A stretch of 64,000 bases of DNA from Parelaphostrongylus tenuis. Its lineage: Eukaryota > Nematoda > Chromadorea > Rhabditida > Metastrongylidae. The first letter of the stretch is position 1, and every line of letters begins with the position of its first letter. Shown here piece after piece: positions 43,438 through 56,245 of this stretch. Location: assembly GCA_019055375.1 (NCBI GenBank), contig JAHQIW010006935.1:1-64000 (forward strand), written 5' to 3'. The position numbers were made by a program, and so were the translations under genes. The notes under the pieces were generated by a model, which worked only from the letters and a program-made list of their open reading frames with translations, was not told the origin of the DNA and made no database searches.

Positions 43438-44470
43438 ATTCACAGAAATCAGTACTTATTCCACAGTCAGTAGTCAATAAAGGCGCGTCAAGCTGTTTTT
43501 TGAGATAATCGTCGTATTGTTTGGTTCGGTTCGGTTATTCGATCTGTTTGAAGAAGAAAACTTCAAGTCGGAGAATGACAGACCTCAAAGGGCTTAATTT
43601 AGGCCAACAAGTTGGCTGGCGGATCTGCCGAAATCTATGTACGTAGTTGTGAAAGATCCAGTGGACTATGAGTATTACATTGTCCTTATAGAGTGGGCAA
43701 GTTAGAACGGCCTCGGAGTTTTCTGTATAGTAAACTGCAACTTATCGATTATACTATTCAGTTATGTTGCTTACAACCGGTATTTATTTATCGTTGTTGT
43801 AATTCGTTCATGTTCCTCAATCTGAGTAAGTGGTAAATGCTCGAGCATAGCGCATCGCCATCACTCGAGAGAACAGGTTAGATTTCAAGCAAAGGTCAAG
43901 TACCAACTATGCTTGCTATCAGCGTCCTCAGCGTTCTATTATAGCATCATTCACTCATAGACGAATACACATTAATTAATACCTTCTATCAAAGCTTGGA
44001 ACTTGACTGGCTCAAAGCATTCTGTAAGACTATATTGAATTGTGAAGCAAGGCCTCAGAAGTAGTCGATTAGAAGGTATGGCTATATGCCGTGTTTACCA
44101 GCCGTATACTAGCGACTGAAAATTTATCTGGACCGCCACATCAAGTAATCTTTTCACTTTACGAGGAATGATATATTTTTGACGACGATAGTAATAGAGA
44201 AGACGATCAGCCGAATGGCATGTGGCACTGATGAGGCTTGCAAAAAGCCAAAACGTACGTCTACCACTCGAGATGCCATACCAGATCTCTTAAAAGAATT
44301 AAAACATTGTATAAAGCATATCAACTACTTTCTAGGCTATCTAATGCTGAGTCGGGATAACGGATGAAATGTCAGGTATGCAGCGTTGATTTACCTTTGG
44401 GGAAATCCTCATACACTTTACCCTCATGCGTGACATCGTAAACGTGATTGGGCGCTTGTTTGGGCTACAC
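43437..44470. other. Intergenic, no supported gene
   Basis: A 62-codon frame at 44179-44367 has a few G/C-ending codons but no splice sites or recognisable domain. Confidence 0.35.
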
Positions 44471-44474
44471 ACTG

Positions 44475-44640
44475 ACTTGGGCTAGCTATCGATTATGTAC
44501 TCAGTCAGTGTTGTTATCATCTCTAACAAATCTGATACCATTCTGCCAACCCTTAAAGGATAGTAGGTCTTGTTGCGCTATCAAATGAATAACCACATGC
44601 GTACTGCGTAGCATTTCGACCTCGTTTGTGCTTTTATTTA
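44475..44640 (-). mobile_element. Degenerate SINE, family A
   Basis: 'tactcagtcagtgttgttat', 'aatctgataccattctgcca' and 'ctgcgtagcatttcgacc' follow the family A order in minus orientation. Much diverged. Confidence 0.4.
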
Positions 44641-46483
44641 TGATAGGGAAATGATTCCGGTTATTATACTATTTTTTTCAGGATACCGACTATTCTCTTT
44701 CTCAGTTTTTCCGAACCAAGTTAGCTTTACAGTAAAATAATCTGTGTAGTATAACCAGAATTGACTTAGAATAAGAAGTAGGAATGATATCGCTAGTTTA
44801 ATCAACTTTTATAGAAGCATCAGTCGGTAGCTTAGCGTTTTTGTGAACATGTTACGTCTTTTTATGTCTGATTTCTTTTATACAATCCATAAGCGGAATT
44901 GTACCAGAAATGACGGATTCTTTGTAGCTGACTTTCCTTACTTAAATTGCGATATATTTGTGTAGTACTTAGGGCTACTTAGGGCTTAGGGATAATTTAG
45001 GACTAGCTATGTTTTACCTTATTTACTACCTATTTTTTCATGGCAAACTCCGATTGTGAAATACAACTACAAGATTGCTACGAGTGAAATACAAGTACAA
45101 GATTGCTGAGAGAGAAGCAAACCGGAGCTCAGTTAGGCTTCCAGTCAATGATAACCTATTCTAAAGTTTATGTATCATCCACCGCGCCACCGAAACCCTC
45201 GATTTGCTTTTTCCTCAGCCATATTTCTCTGCAGGTGCTACCAGCAATTATCCAACATTGTGATTTCAATTTCCGCTTCACTTATCTGCGTTCAGTGCCG
45301 ATTTGTGCACTCCAAATCATTCCTGTTGGCGGGTGATTTCTAGAAGCATTGATATTGCTACAACATGGTTGCGAGTAGGAAAAAGTAAAGGCGTCATTAG
45401 GTGTGATGAATAATACGGAGCCCTTGGAAGGTTAGTGATGGGTTCGTAATTCAACCGCGGTTCCAAGTTCCGCTCGTATCTCAACATTTTTCTGATTCTG
45501 ACGGGTTGAGTCTGTTCTTTAATAGGGTCAAAACTCATAGAAAGCTGTAGGAAAAAGTTGCAATAATCCTTTGTAATCTTATAATCTTGCAGTGACCTTT
45601 CATATGGCATGCAATAATTGTTAGCATGTTTTCTATCGCATCTCCATGTTTCGTGCCTGACACTCGTAATGCAGCCCTCCCTCAAATAGCTTTTTATACA
45701 CTTTCAGATGGGCTTCTCTATCCCATGTACTTTTTGTTTGAATGCTTCACTTTATTTCCCGCGGATTGCTCAATATATGATAATGTCGTGCGTTGATTAT
45801 TTAATGGAAATGAGGGAGCGAGGAGCTGCTTGACTGAAAATTTTTCCACTAAATCACCAAATTTCTTTTTCTTTTAGATCTTCCATCAGTTACTCGTAAG
45901 TCTCCGGCTCAGTATGTGCAGTGTTTTACTCCACTAGGTTGAACTGAATTTAGACTTGACATCCAAAAGAATAAATATGTACGCATAGTGAAGTGGTTCA
46001 AGTCCATTGCACATAGATCAGGGTCCAAGTTTTGCTCGTATCACAGTACCCATGTGGCTACTGCTTACATTCCAACAGCCTGCTGATAAGTGGTAGGCAA
46101 TAAAAATAGAGCCGAAGTATTGTGAAATTAGTGTTTTGTCCTTATTTAAAACATATTTTGTGAATGGAAATGTTTTATAGGCTATTGTTCTGGCTAGAGT
46201 TCAATAAACTCAGTTGAATTCCCACCATACAATTTCGCTGATATTGTAGAACACCGAGTTTTCAGCTCACTAAACCAACATCTCCAACCACATTCACCAT
46301 CATTTTTGTGAAGTTTCTTGCTTTTTAATTACATTAAAACCTGCTGTTATTTTCCCTGTGTCGTAATAAGGTTTCGAATGCAGCAAATAAGGGAAATGGA
46401 GAAAAAAAACACTTCAAAAATCATTTGGATCGACAAATAACTTGGAATAAGAAATAGATGATGTAAATGTAAACATGGCTGGG
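44641..46483. other. Intergenic with tRNA-like fragments
   Basis: Two fragments share the ending 'ggttccaagttccgctcgta' / 'gggtccaagttttgctcgta' (near 45456 and 46020). The second is preceded by 'acgcatagtgaagtggttca', a tRNA-like head on the plus strand. A 122-codon minus-strand frame (45317-45685) overlaps the first fragment, has no domain, and is not called. Confidence 0.35.
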
Positions 46484-46735
46484 GGACAGTGACCGAGTGA
46501 CTAGTGATGGCTTGGCGCGCTCGACGATGGGTCAATCTCTGCCTCTCCAGCCTGGCAATCTTTGCGATGGCATAGAGATTTGCTCAACCAGTATTCTATG
46601 CCGTTCATGAAGAAGGCAAAGCTTGAATTTTTAGCGACGAACGCGAGGAGGAGAAGTAAATGCCAGAAGTACTGGGGCCAACACAGTGATAAGACTGTGA
46701 TACGGGTCCTACAAGACGATAAAGTGAAGGAAATA
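46484..46735 (+). mobile_element. SINE with class II tRNA head, family F2
   Basis: 'acagtgaccgagtgactagt' (box A), 'gatgggtcaatctctgcc' (box B region), then 'tttgcgatggcatagagatt' and 'ttcatgaagaaggcaaagct'. Matches 4525-4795 in order. Confidence 0.55.
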
Positions 46736-46804
46736 TAAACATAAATTATCAGAAAAATTATTATGAAAATTTGAATACGCTCTTATTGTAACTAAAGAAA
46801 GAGA

Positions 46805-46900
46805 GAAAACAAAGCGGTGTCCTCGGTGTTGTAGCGGTAGCCCGAGCTCTCGGTTTGTGTGAAATGCGGGTTCAACTCACGGTAGAGGTCGCGTTCTTGC
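46805..46900 (+). mobile_element. Isolated tRNA-like module (family B type)
   Basis: 'gtgttgtagcggtagcccga' and 'gaaatgcgggttcaactcac' parallel the plus module of the fold-back elements. No TIRs are visible and the ends do not pair as a tRNA acceptor stem, so it is not a functional tRNA gene. Confidence 0.45.
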
Positions 46901-47727
46901 TTACCATTCTATGGTTATATATGTTTCCATAGTAGCACTGCGATGAAGCAGAAATAGCAGAAAATGAAATCTCAAGAAAGGTCATTGAAATGCAGATACG
47001 AGTGTTTAATTTTTCAAAGCTGTTTCCGTTAAGTTAAATAAAAAAAAATGGACAGTTTTCAGAAGACGGTAAAGTTTCATTAAATTTGTCGAATCTAGAC
47101 TTTGTTTATTATCTAGCTAGTTGGGAATAAATCTCATCTCTACTGCTTTACTGCTACTTTGTGGCTTGGTTGCTCTTGGCTTCAAAGCGCAATATTCAAT
47201 AGATGCACGTCCTCAGCAATCAAACAAAAGGTGAAAAATCGACATTCATTTTTTTCTCAATTAGCTGCTCTACTGAGGTACGAATCGCTTACTACCTGGA
47301 AAAGACTAAGCGAGATCTAGCAAATCTGTTTTTATTTTGAATGGATGGTGATCTGTGGAGAAAATGTTACGCTTTTTTGTGGTTTTATGGAAAAAAGACT
47401 CTATCCATTTAGTTCGAATTGTTGCGCACTGTTCTGTAGTTCGTAAATTCTGAGTTATTGAACATAATTGTTGCTAATTTTCACTGCTTGGTTCAAATTT
47501 TTTACTTTTCCTGTCCACGGAGCAGGTAGTCATTTAGTCGTTAGGTGGCAACAATTTCCGACTTAAATGTCACAGAGTGCAGCAAATGGCAGCTTGTGAA
47601 AGAGTTCAGAGATTTCAAATACTAAAGCTATCTTTTATCTGCGATGGCAATGTTCTGATTTGTACCCACAGCTTGATAGCTATCCTTGTAGTTATCGTCT
47701 TCTGAAGATGATCACGTTATGTGATAC
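46901..47727. other. Intergenic spacer
   Basis: AT-rich. The end (47698-47725) has 'ttctgaagatgatcacgtta', resembling the fold-back end motifs. Confidence 0.35.
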
Positions 47728-48100
47728 GTCGGGGAAAAAGTTCTAAGAAGATGCTAGTAATTTTTTTGTGTCGGCAATTTTTTGTGTTTTTGGGTTCATT
47801 TGGAAGCCCGTCTTCTCCAGCGTTGATTGATATATAATTTAGCTACTTATTTCAAGATGGAGCTAACAAGCAAGCAAATTAGGTGATTGATGATGCACGA
47901 ATGGTTGTTGGGTTCAAATGCAACGGTGGACGCATCAATCTGGCTTAGGGCGAAGACGCAGATGGCAAAAGTACGATGTACAAGCGGTACCAATCAACGC
48001 GGAAAAAGGCGGGTTTTCAAATGAGCCCAGAAGGACAAAAAATGGCCAAAACTCAGAAAACTTACAAGCATTTCCTCAGAACTTTTTCGCCAACCTATTA
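47728..48100 (+). mobile_element. Mariner-derived MITE (internally deleted)
   Basis: TIRs: 'ggggaaaaagttctaagaag' (47730) pairs with 'tcctcagaactttttcgcca' (48073-48092). The subterminal 'cccgtcttctcc' and 'aaaggcgggttttcaaatga' also pair. A remnant of a mariner transposase N-terminus is readable: the MELTSKQI start, a stop, then MMHEWLLGSNATVD, the helix-turn-helix region. About 370 bp; the catalytic part is absent. Confidence 0.75.
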
Positions 48101-48164
48101 CGATTCATTACGAGAGAGATATGGTCAGAAGGAATGATTTAGCCCTTTTTTGAAACTGATATAC

Positions 48165-48470
48165 TAGTGACTACGTAAGTTTTACCGGTCTTGCCCGCCT
48201 CATCAGAGCCATGTGCTCAGCACAAGCCAACCCTAATAATAGCAGGAAGGTCGAACGTGGATCGGTAAGAACAAAGTGAAGGTGATGTTATATGCTTTGT
48301 GAGAGCCGCGTAAGCCATCGACTCAGAATAGGTGAGAATGGCAAGATAAGTAATGTTTCACGTTGTTCATCAATCCACGTTCGATTTTCCAGCGATTGGT
48401 AGGTGGACTTGGGAGCATGTGGATCTGATGAGGCGGGCGAGTCCATCGCACGTAAGCCACTAGCGTACGA
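48165..48470. mobile_element. Fold-back element with decayed hammerhead-like ends
   Basis: 'agtgactacgtaagttttac' inverted as 'cgcacgtaagccactagcg', 'gcccgcctcatcagagccat' as 'gatctgatgaggcgggcg', and 'aggtcgaacgtggatcggt' as 'atccacgttcgattttcc'. Both arms keep CTGATGAGGCGGGC but the GAAAC half of the motif is degraded. Confidence 0.75.
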
Positions 48471-49080
48471 ACCTCTCGAATGCTTAGAACACTCTCAAAC
48501 TACTTGCAATTTTTGAGCGAGGTTTTAGAAGCACTTGCTCTGAAGGTGATATTAAGAGAAGTATCAGAGATATCATCAACATGCATGAGACTAGAAGCAG
48601 GAGGTCAGTGATCCAGTAGTTTTAGGTGATACCAAATATTGCGGTGTTTTCCATTTTCGGTTCCCTAAGCATTCCAGATGTATAAGACATCCAGAACATA
48701 GGCGTATGCTATGACTAAAATGTATTATAGTGTGCTTGCTAGATGCTCACAGTTCATTATAACCCATAATTCGATCCCACCCATCAGCTTGGGAGCTTTC
48801 CGTCCATCTTCAATGGAATCTTGCTGTAGTGGTTGCAGTAGTGAATGCCCCGTCGAATGCTATGTGTTAGTATACCTGCCACGCGGATTAATTTATTAGG
48901 AATAATAGCCAGAATAAATCGATTAATAGAAAACAACCTAAATAAACAATAATTACATATAATACATTCATATCCGCCAACCAATCCAATTGGCGGAGCA
49001 AAAGGGCATATTTCGCAATAGTCGTTGAATCAATACATCGTAGTGGCTCGAGTAGTAGCTATTTCGTAACATGAGTAGTA
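48471..49080. other. Intergenic spacer
   Basis: Nothing supported beyond short open frames. Confidence 0.35.
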
Positions 49081-49084
49081 TGTC

Positions 49085-49700
49085 AGCGTGGGTCGAATAC
49101 ATGAGGACAAAGAGCGAGAGTTGACCATATTCAACTTAGAAGGTTTGCAAACGTCAATCAGGAGACGGGGGAACCAGGGAGGCTATCGTGGTCGCCTCGG
49201 AATTACGAAACCCCAGGGCGGTATGTCGGGTCGACGAAGTGTGAGTGTCATAGTCGTCATAAGTCATAAATTCTCACACTGTATGTTCGAGATCGTCTTA
49301 CGAGCCCGCTACCCATTCCTAGGGGTGAGTCGCCCACGACCCCCACCACTGGGCACGTCTCCGTGACCTGGGTTTGCAATCACAGTGTTTAGTGCATCAT
49401 CGGGCAATCACTCAGAAAGTAGAAGGTGGTGAACATAATTACATCTTGTGGACAAAGTCAGCAGACGACAACTGAACTGGGCCACATCGAGTCATAAACA
49501 ATAATTGTAGGCGATCGGTATGCTAAAGGGAGAAGGAAACAAAACGAAGACGAAACGTAACCCGGCGGCCGCACGGACCAGTTGAAGGCGCTCGACTCTT
49601 GTCGTCGGCGGCCCATGGATTGCGAAACTCCAGTCCATGCTGCGCACCAGTCCTCCCATAGCACAACGCCGCCCCTCGCATCCAACTTTATCTTAACAAT
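49085..49700. other. GC-richer block, possible retroelement relic
   Basis: Two blocks (49110-49380 and 49540-49690) are well above background G+C. Open frames of 92 codons (+) and 101 codons (-, ARGGVVLWEDWCAAWTGVSQ) cross them. The minus peptide has a loose W/R-rich look seen at LINE C-termini, but I cannot support a family. No gene called. Confidence 0.25.
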
Positions 49701-50960
49701 CGAACTCGTTATGTTATCACTAAAATGATGAAGATAATGTAAAAATAGCAATGAATGTTGCATGAGTTGCTATACTTGCTACCTGGCTTTTCTGGCAATG
49801 TAAAAACTCACCTGATACTTCAGATTCCCACTACCGATTGTTGTAAAAGCCAAGAGAATTTTAATCACTTCTGCGATGCTTAGTAGAGCAGATTATTATC
49901 CATTTCTCAATAATTCGTAACTAAAAGCTGTGAATATCAATGTGGCTCTAATTAGAATGTTTCATGCTCAGCACTTGCAACAGTAGTAAGCTCTCCCAAG
50001 CACTAGATCTCCAATATTCTTCTAAAACATACTCGTATATGGAGGGAAAAATCGTCGCAAAACAGAAGAAGTGCCTTTTGCCAATTCTTGTATAAGTACT
50101 GATCATATTTTTACTAAAACACAAGCCTTTTAGCGCCACCTATGACATCACCTTCGTTACTAAAAGTGACGTGTTTTGGCTTCATGCTTGCCAACATGCA
50201 CCATAAGCCAAAATGCCACCATTGTTATAGACTAACAAATCAACTGAAACCTCAACAGAACTCTGTTGATGACCTCACAATCCTCTCGATTACGCTTCAG
50301 TTTGTTATCTGAAAAATTTGTGTCACATCTATTCCTCCATCGCATTTGAAAAGAAAAAAGTTGAAGCTAAACCCAACTTCAACTTCTTAACATAGATTCC
50401 GGCTGTAGAATAATCCTTACTGGGGTTAAAAAGTCTAGAAGAAATTTTTATAAAATCTCAAAATACAGTAGATAAACGACCATGAGAATTTGGATGTTTA
50501 TCTACTGTTCTATCCAGATGTGTGCCCTGCTGAAAACGATTTGTATATCACGCAATCCTGTATGCAAACGTTATCAAGTGCAAAATGTCATTGCCATGGG
50601 TGAAGATTTTTATAGGGAAAGAAAATAATGAGAAATGAGTCTGTCTCTGCTGAGATGAGTTCGAGTATTCAAGTAATTTATAGGAAATTACGGACAATCC
50701 AGAAACGCTTGCCGTTTTGAGAGTGGTATAAAAGTGTTGAAACGTTCGACTCAGATTATGAAAGATACGTCACACATTCAACTCCATTTGTAGAATCGTG
50801 GTGATGACTAAATGTATACATAAACATTGCATTGGTATGCGTGGGTCTATCGATGTTCAAATTAGTGTGTTTACAAGGCCGGCATCAATTTTTTCACTTC
50901 TGAGAAATAGAAGGCTTGGTTTGCTGTCGAGTCAACGATTACATGAGTGTGTGCGTTTAT
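49701..50960. other. Intergenic spacer
   Basis: A short inverted motif 'gtttatctactgttc'/'tagataaacgaccatgaga' near 50467-50515 and a small inverted repeat near 50165-50215 ('ttttggcttcatgcttgcca' / 'ataagccaaaatgcc'). No gene supported. Confidence 0.35.
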
Positions 50961-50962
50961 AC

Positions 50963-50964
<2 letters not shown>

Positions 50965-50993
<29 letters not shown>
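50965..50993. repeat. (TA)n microsatellite abutting a SINE head
   Basis: Pure TA run ending directly at the 5' end of the SINE at 50994. Confidence 0.9.
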
Positions 50994-50995
<2 letters not shown>

Positions 50996-51440
50996 GGCGG
51001 CGTGGCCGAGTGGTTGTGATGCTCGTTGAGGCGCGTGTGGAGTCGAGCTCCACCTCCCTACACTTTCCGGCATTGAACAAGAACGCCTTATGGAACGCCA
51101 CAGCCAGGCTATCCTTGAGACTGCAAGGAAACTTGCTCGACCATTGCTCTACGTCATTCAAGAGGGCGACGAAAAAACGAATCAAGTGCTTGTTCCTTGG
51201 AGTTCCGAGGTAAGCCTAGCCGGGCTTCCTTAGATTGTCACCACATAAGAACAGTCACCAGCTCACTTTGCGACTAGTGGCTGCTAAGACGGCGCTCATT
51301 CTTGGTATGGTTTTACTCTTAGCTGAACTTTATGGGGGGAAAACGTCTGTCCCCCTCTTAGCTTAGAGGGAAGTGCTGGAGGGTTAAACCCACTGCTGAC
51401 TTCGCAATTCGACTCTCAGGAACACCTTCTAACCACCAAT
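50994..51440 (+). mobile_element. SINE with class II tRNA head, family F1
   Basis: It starts 'ggggcggcgtggccgagtgg', a near-perfect Leu/Ser-type tRNA 5' end with box A, followed by 'gtggagtcgagctccacctc' (box B region). The body is 'gaacgccttatggaacgcca', 'cagccaggctatccttgaga'. A minus-strand copy of head and proximal body lies at 52850-53060. The extent beyond about 51240 is uncertain. Confidence 0.65.
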
Positions 51441-51509
51441 TGGGAAGATATATAAATATTTGTACTTATGCACATGTATATATGTTCCATATATCAATAC
51501 TCTTTTTTG

Positions 51510-52740
51510 GCACTTTTCTGCTATCTGCTCGCAATTTCGACTCCGTGTAAAAAGCGTATTTCTTGGCACTTTTCTATGTACAAGTAGTCGTTCGATAGAG
51601 CAAATCAAAATAATTTGAATTATATGGCTATTTTCAAAAAAGGCATTCTCATTGCGCTAAAAAGCGAAAATAAAATTCTGTTTCTCATTAAAAGATTTTT
51701 CGCTGAACAAAGCTTTTTCTTCGGAGTATTATTAATCAATCGATAGATCACAGCTTAAGGATTCCAATAATCTATTTAGCTTTCATAAAAAACTTGGTAT
51801 TATGCGGTAACAGCCAAGAGAAGATTCGGTTTTGCAAAAAATGGATCTCTACACTAACCTCTCTTCACATCGATACAATGGAAAAAACGTACTTCTCGAT
51901 CGTTTTCAATGTTCAAATAATCAATATTTAGCCTAAATTAGAAGAATTGTAATGGTATATTTCACTTTCGAAAAGCCCTTGTTATCGCGCTGACAGAGCA
52001 ACGATATTGATTTGTTCCTCATTCGGAGATTTCTAGCTGATCAGTGTTTATCTTTCATGGAATCAAAAACTAAGCGATAGATCAAATTTCAGAAATTTCG
52101 ATAATGTTTCTGGTTTCTTAAACGGACTTTTTAGTGCTTCATAAGAACCAAAAAATTGGGTTTCGAACTCAAAACTATTTTCCACTTTTGCCAAACCTAA
52201 TCTAAATCATAAGAATTCTTTGATCCTGATTTTTCGATTTGTTACCGATACTCCAAAGGGGAAGCTTTGATCAGCGAGAAATCTTTGAACGAGAAGCAAA
52301 AATTTGTTTTTGCTCTTTCAGCACGACAAAAAGGTTTTTTGAACAAGAAGTACAGCAGGAAATTCTCATGATTTGTACTATCGAATGGCTACTTGAACAT
52401 TGAGAATAACCAAAAAATACATTTTTTCCAAGGTATCGAAGTGACAAGGGCAGAATAGAAGTGATCAAACCACTCTTTCTTGGCACTTACAGCGTAATGT
52501 GTCGTCGATTCTGAAAGCCATCTAAACCACTAGAATTCTTAAGATTTGATCTATCGATTGATCACTAAAACTCCGAAGGAAATTGTTTGCTCAGCGAGAA
52601 ATCTTCGAATGAGAAACAAATTATTATTTTTGTTCTTTCAATGCAATAACAAGGCTTTTTCAAAGCTGGTATACACCGTTCAAATTTTTGTGGTTTAAGT
52701 TATCGAATGTTTATTCAGTCGTCAAAAGCGAGCGCAAAGT
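51510..52740. repeat. ~330 bp repeat family: two direct units facing two inverted units
   Basis: The plus-orientation unit 'cattgcgctaaaaagcgaaa', 'gatttttcgctgaacaaagc' recurs about 335 bp later as 'atcgcgctgacagagcaacg', 'agatttctagctgatcagtg'. After about 52180 the units are inverted ('gatcagcgagaaatctttga', 'tttgctctttcagcacgaca', again near 52590). The structure is a palindrome of tandem pairs. Unit motifs recall the tandem repeat at 1-300 and 8465-8965. Confidence 0.6.
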
Positions 52741-52849
52741 AAGCTTATCTATCAGGGTCGAGTTGCCGAGCAGATAAAGGAAAAGTACCCTTTTTTATTA
52801 AAAACACATAATTGATCCGTCTTCACAGTGTTATTTTTTACTTTGAGGA

Positions 52850-53168
<319 letters not shown>

Positions 53169-53262
53169 ATTACATGGATTATATATGCAAACAATTACGT
53201 ATAAAATACATATATGTGCAACACATATATTCACAGATATATATATATATATGTACATTTTT

Positions 53263-54240
53263 GTACTCAATCGATATTTTGAAAAGTTCTGATCATAATA
53301 CTAAGCTTGTTGTCAAAAAATAATTCCACAGCACGTTCTAATAATCAATAAAAGACGATTTTTTGAATCGCAACCCAAATTCTCCAAACTTTGACGGGTT
53401 TTTTTGGGAGTATAAGGTCAGATTTCGATTATTACAAACTTTTTTGCAAGAAAAAAAGCTTCGCTTGAATGTCTTGAAATTCTTAGCTTTGAGAAAAATT
53501 TGTTGCATGAACCGCATTCCATGAACTGCGCGCGTGAGCCCCTGGTTCTTTTTAGAAAAGACCTATTCTTTTTAAACTTTTGGTATTCAGCGAGTCTATA
53601 AAAAAGCTGTCGATAGTAGAGATATGATTCTACTAAAAACCGCAAGCTCGACTGCTGGTCATCACATCGTCAGGCAATACCATCATTCGACTTGAGGTGA
53701 TCATTTTTTACTCGGCGTCAATTTTTTCAGAGGATCGTTTAGCCCCAAGGGATCGACGGAGCCGAGGGAGGGTGCTACTGATAAGTCCCACTAGCATGAA
53801 ATAGGCACCTATATAGCGCTAGATCAAACGGCTCAAAAGATGTTATATCCTTATCAAATTATATAGTTTTGAGCGGGTCTTAAAAAAGAGGTCGATAGTA
53901 GAGATACTCTTAAAAGGAGCAGAAAAATATTTTTTTTTCAAGAGGTCAAGTCAGAATGCGGACGTCGAAAAGGATCCATGTTTCCGAGAACTAATGCTCT
54001 TCTAGTTGTTACAACGCTACTAGGAGTTTTTTCTGAGAATCAAGTGCAGTAGTCGAATTTTTTGAGATTTGCCTTACCTAATGTTATGAACTGCTTACAA
54101 AAAAGCTTTATCCGACGCGGCTTTTTAAGAAATAGAGTACTTCGTTCAGATTCACTTGGTTCCAGCTATCGATTAGATGCCAAACGGTCTTGCAAAACTG
54201 AAAAATACGTTTCTACCAAAGGGCTCAAACAAGGTGGAGG
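53263..54240. other. Degenerate repeat-like, non-coding sequence
   Basis: Two similar segments: 'agcgagtctataaaaaagct','gtcgatagtagagatatg' (53588) and 'gagcgggtcttaaaaaagag','gtcgatagtagagatact' (53872) lie 284 bp apart, another old tandem duplication. No gene. Confidence 0.45.
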
Positions 54241-54590
54241 TAACGGAAGGGAATCGCGGTTTTTTCTGACTAGAAGGAACAAATTGAAAAATCGATCTCA
54301 TTCGCTTGAGGAAGAACTTTTCACACGACATCTTAGTAACCATTTGAAAGCTGAGAGTAGAGCCTCAGCCTCACATCGTCGGTTTTTCAAAAATACTCCT
54401 ATGTACGCTCCAACATTCAAAATAAAATCATGCTCCATAAAATCACGTGTATTTTCTCCTATCTCGCTATATATTTCGTTGGGACGAAACTTCTTCCTCA
54501 GAGTGCTAGAACTCAAACTTTAGCACAAGCCTGATAATTTGTTTTTGAGCCACGCATCTTTATGGCCTGTTAAATGGGCTGACTTATAGA

Positions 54591-54634
54591 GCCCGATACA
54601 CGTGTTTTCGATCTTGCGATCTCGTCAATCGGGC
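54591..54634 (-). ncRNA. Hammerhead ribozyme motif (copy H2, decayed)
   Basis: Minus strand: GCCCGA, then TTGACGA (C3 changed to T), stem II GATC/GATC with loop GCAA, GAAA with one extra A, stem III AC/GT, and GTA before TCGGGC. Stem I pairs 6 of 6. The C3 change and extra A probably abolish cleavage. Confidence 0.55.
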
Positions 54635-54944
54635 AGTTACCCTTTCGTCTTTTTTTGCCAATCCTGTATAGGTGCTCCAGTCCCCATACTTAGTGTTAGC
54701 GACGACGAACATTTTACTCTCTATGTCCAGTGAAATCACCACTGAACACAGAGTGTTGTGCACTAGACTCGACTAAAAGAAATGATATATCACGTATACT
54801 AGCCAAGAGCAATCGAGTGTACAACACTTTGTGTTCGATGGTAATTTCAGTAAACATAGAGTGTGAGTGTTCGTCATCGGTAACTCTTAGAGTAGGGACT
54901 GGAGCACCCACACAGGAATGGCAAAAAAAGACGAAAGGGCAAGT

Positions 54945-54987
54945 GCCCGACTGACGAGATTGCAAGATCGAAACACGCGCATTGGGC
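54945..54987 (+). ncRNA. Hammerhead ribozyme motif (copy H3)
   Basis: GCCCGA, intact CTGACGA, stem II GATT/GATC with loop GCAA (G-U pair inside), GAAA, stem III altered (U16.1 replaced by C, ...GCGCA), then TTGGGC. The missing A15.1-U16.1 pair predicts low activity. Confidence 0.55.
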
Positions 54988-56245
54988 TCTATAAGTCCAG
55001 TCCCATTTAACAGACCAGTGACATGCGTGGCTCAATAACAATTATCAGGCATATTGAAATTTGAGCTCTGGTCTTAAGAAAACACTCGAAACGGAAAGAC
55101 ATAGCGTAAGCTCAAAAAACTCAAAAATGTTTCCACTTTGTATGAAAAAAGCTCTTTTTATCTTTCGATCTCTCCTTAGTCTCTTGATTTGTGCTTTGAA
55201 CCTGGCTGGACAGAGCTCTTTCTATAGACTATAGTAATTACTTAATAGCGCAATGTTTTATGAATCTAGCCATGAGCTTAGTTTTTGGAAATACGGTTTT
55301 ACCAGGGAAAATGAGATCGAGTCTTACATTTTTTATAAAGCTATTTACAGGACTCTTCGACAAGATAGTGGCCGTGTCAGGGGCATGGCAAGGACGAGGC
55401 GAGACGGGACGATCACTATTTTGTTATTCAATTGGAATTTTTTCACCGTTCCGAAAATACTCCAGATAAAACGACTGACTAAGACGCTACCAAAATTCCT
55501 CTGCGCAATGATATGCTCTACGGCGTCCAGCGAATCAAACGCGTGGTAAAAATGATAGCAAAAGACGAGTGTGAAACATGATTTTTGGTCTGGGGTGCTA
55601 CAAAATTATAGAAAGATGCAAGCTAAAGTGCAAGTGTAACTCCAGCTCTGTCGAACTTTGTGATTCTTCCTTAATACTGACATATTATGTGCTTGGTCTT
55701 GTCATATTATCAGCAGAGTATTGGCAGACTAATCGCACGATTCGCTGGTGCCCTTGAAGAACTGGATGCGAAAGGTATCGAATTCACCTTCATACTGCAG
55801 GCACTCAAGCGAAAACTTAAGACGGATTATCTAAATGTTTTTAAGATAGTTTTTTTGTATATTGAGTACTTTGGCTAATTCAGAGTAGACTATTGACGGA
55901 AATTTTTCTATCGGGTGTTACACTCTTCTTCATGACAATGGGCTAATAAAAGTTTTGGCGAGGACGACAAAAAGGTTTCGAGTGGGAAGTGTAGGTGAGA
56001 CTTCTTTTGTTTTGCTTATTCTCTTCAGACGACGAATATCCCGTCACAGGGTGACGCTCATAGCAGCCTCTTCTTCCAGCTGCAACTACAAGATGATAGG
56101 AAATATTTTTGCTACACATCGTAATTCCGTAGATAAAATTGAATGCTAACTTTGTTCGGCAGACATCCGTATATAGGAATTATTAGCATCATTATCGACT
56201 AATGAGTAGAGGTACCTGTAAAATACTTATATTATATACAAGTAA

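Noticed and set aside
45317..45685. 122-codon minus frame
   Set aside because: Overlaps a tRNA-like SINE fragment; no domain, no splice context.
46805..46900. Possible tRNA gene
   Set aside because: Box A/B-like segments are present but acceptor and anticodon stems do not pair. It matches the module of the fold-back family.
50994..51070. Possible tRNA-Leu/Ser gene
   Set aside because: The 5' half is tRNA-like, but the sequence continues into a SINE body without a paired acceptor stem, and a second copy has the same body.
54062..54523. 153-codon + frame
   Set aside because: It overlaps the outer arm of the large inverted repeat. The basic/serine-rich peptide has no domain, and the matching arms carry stops.
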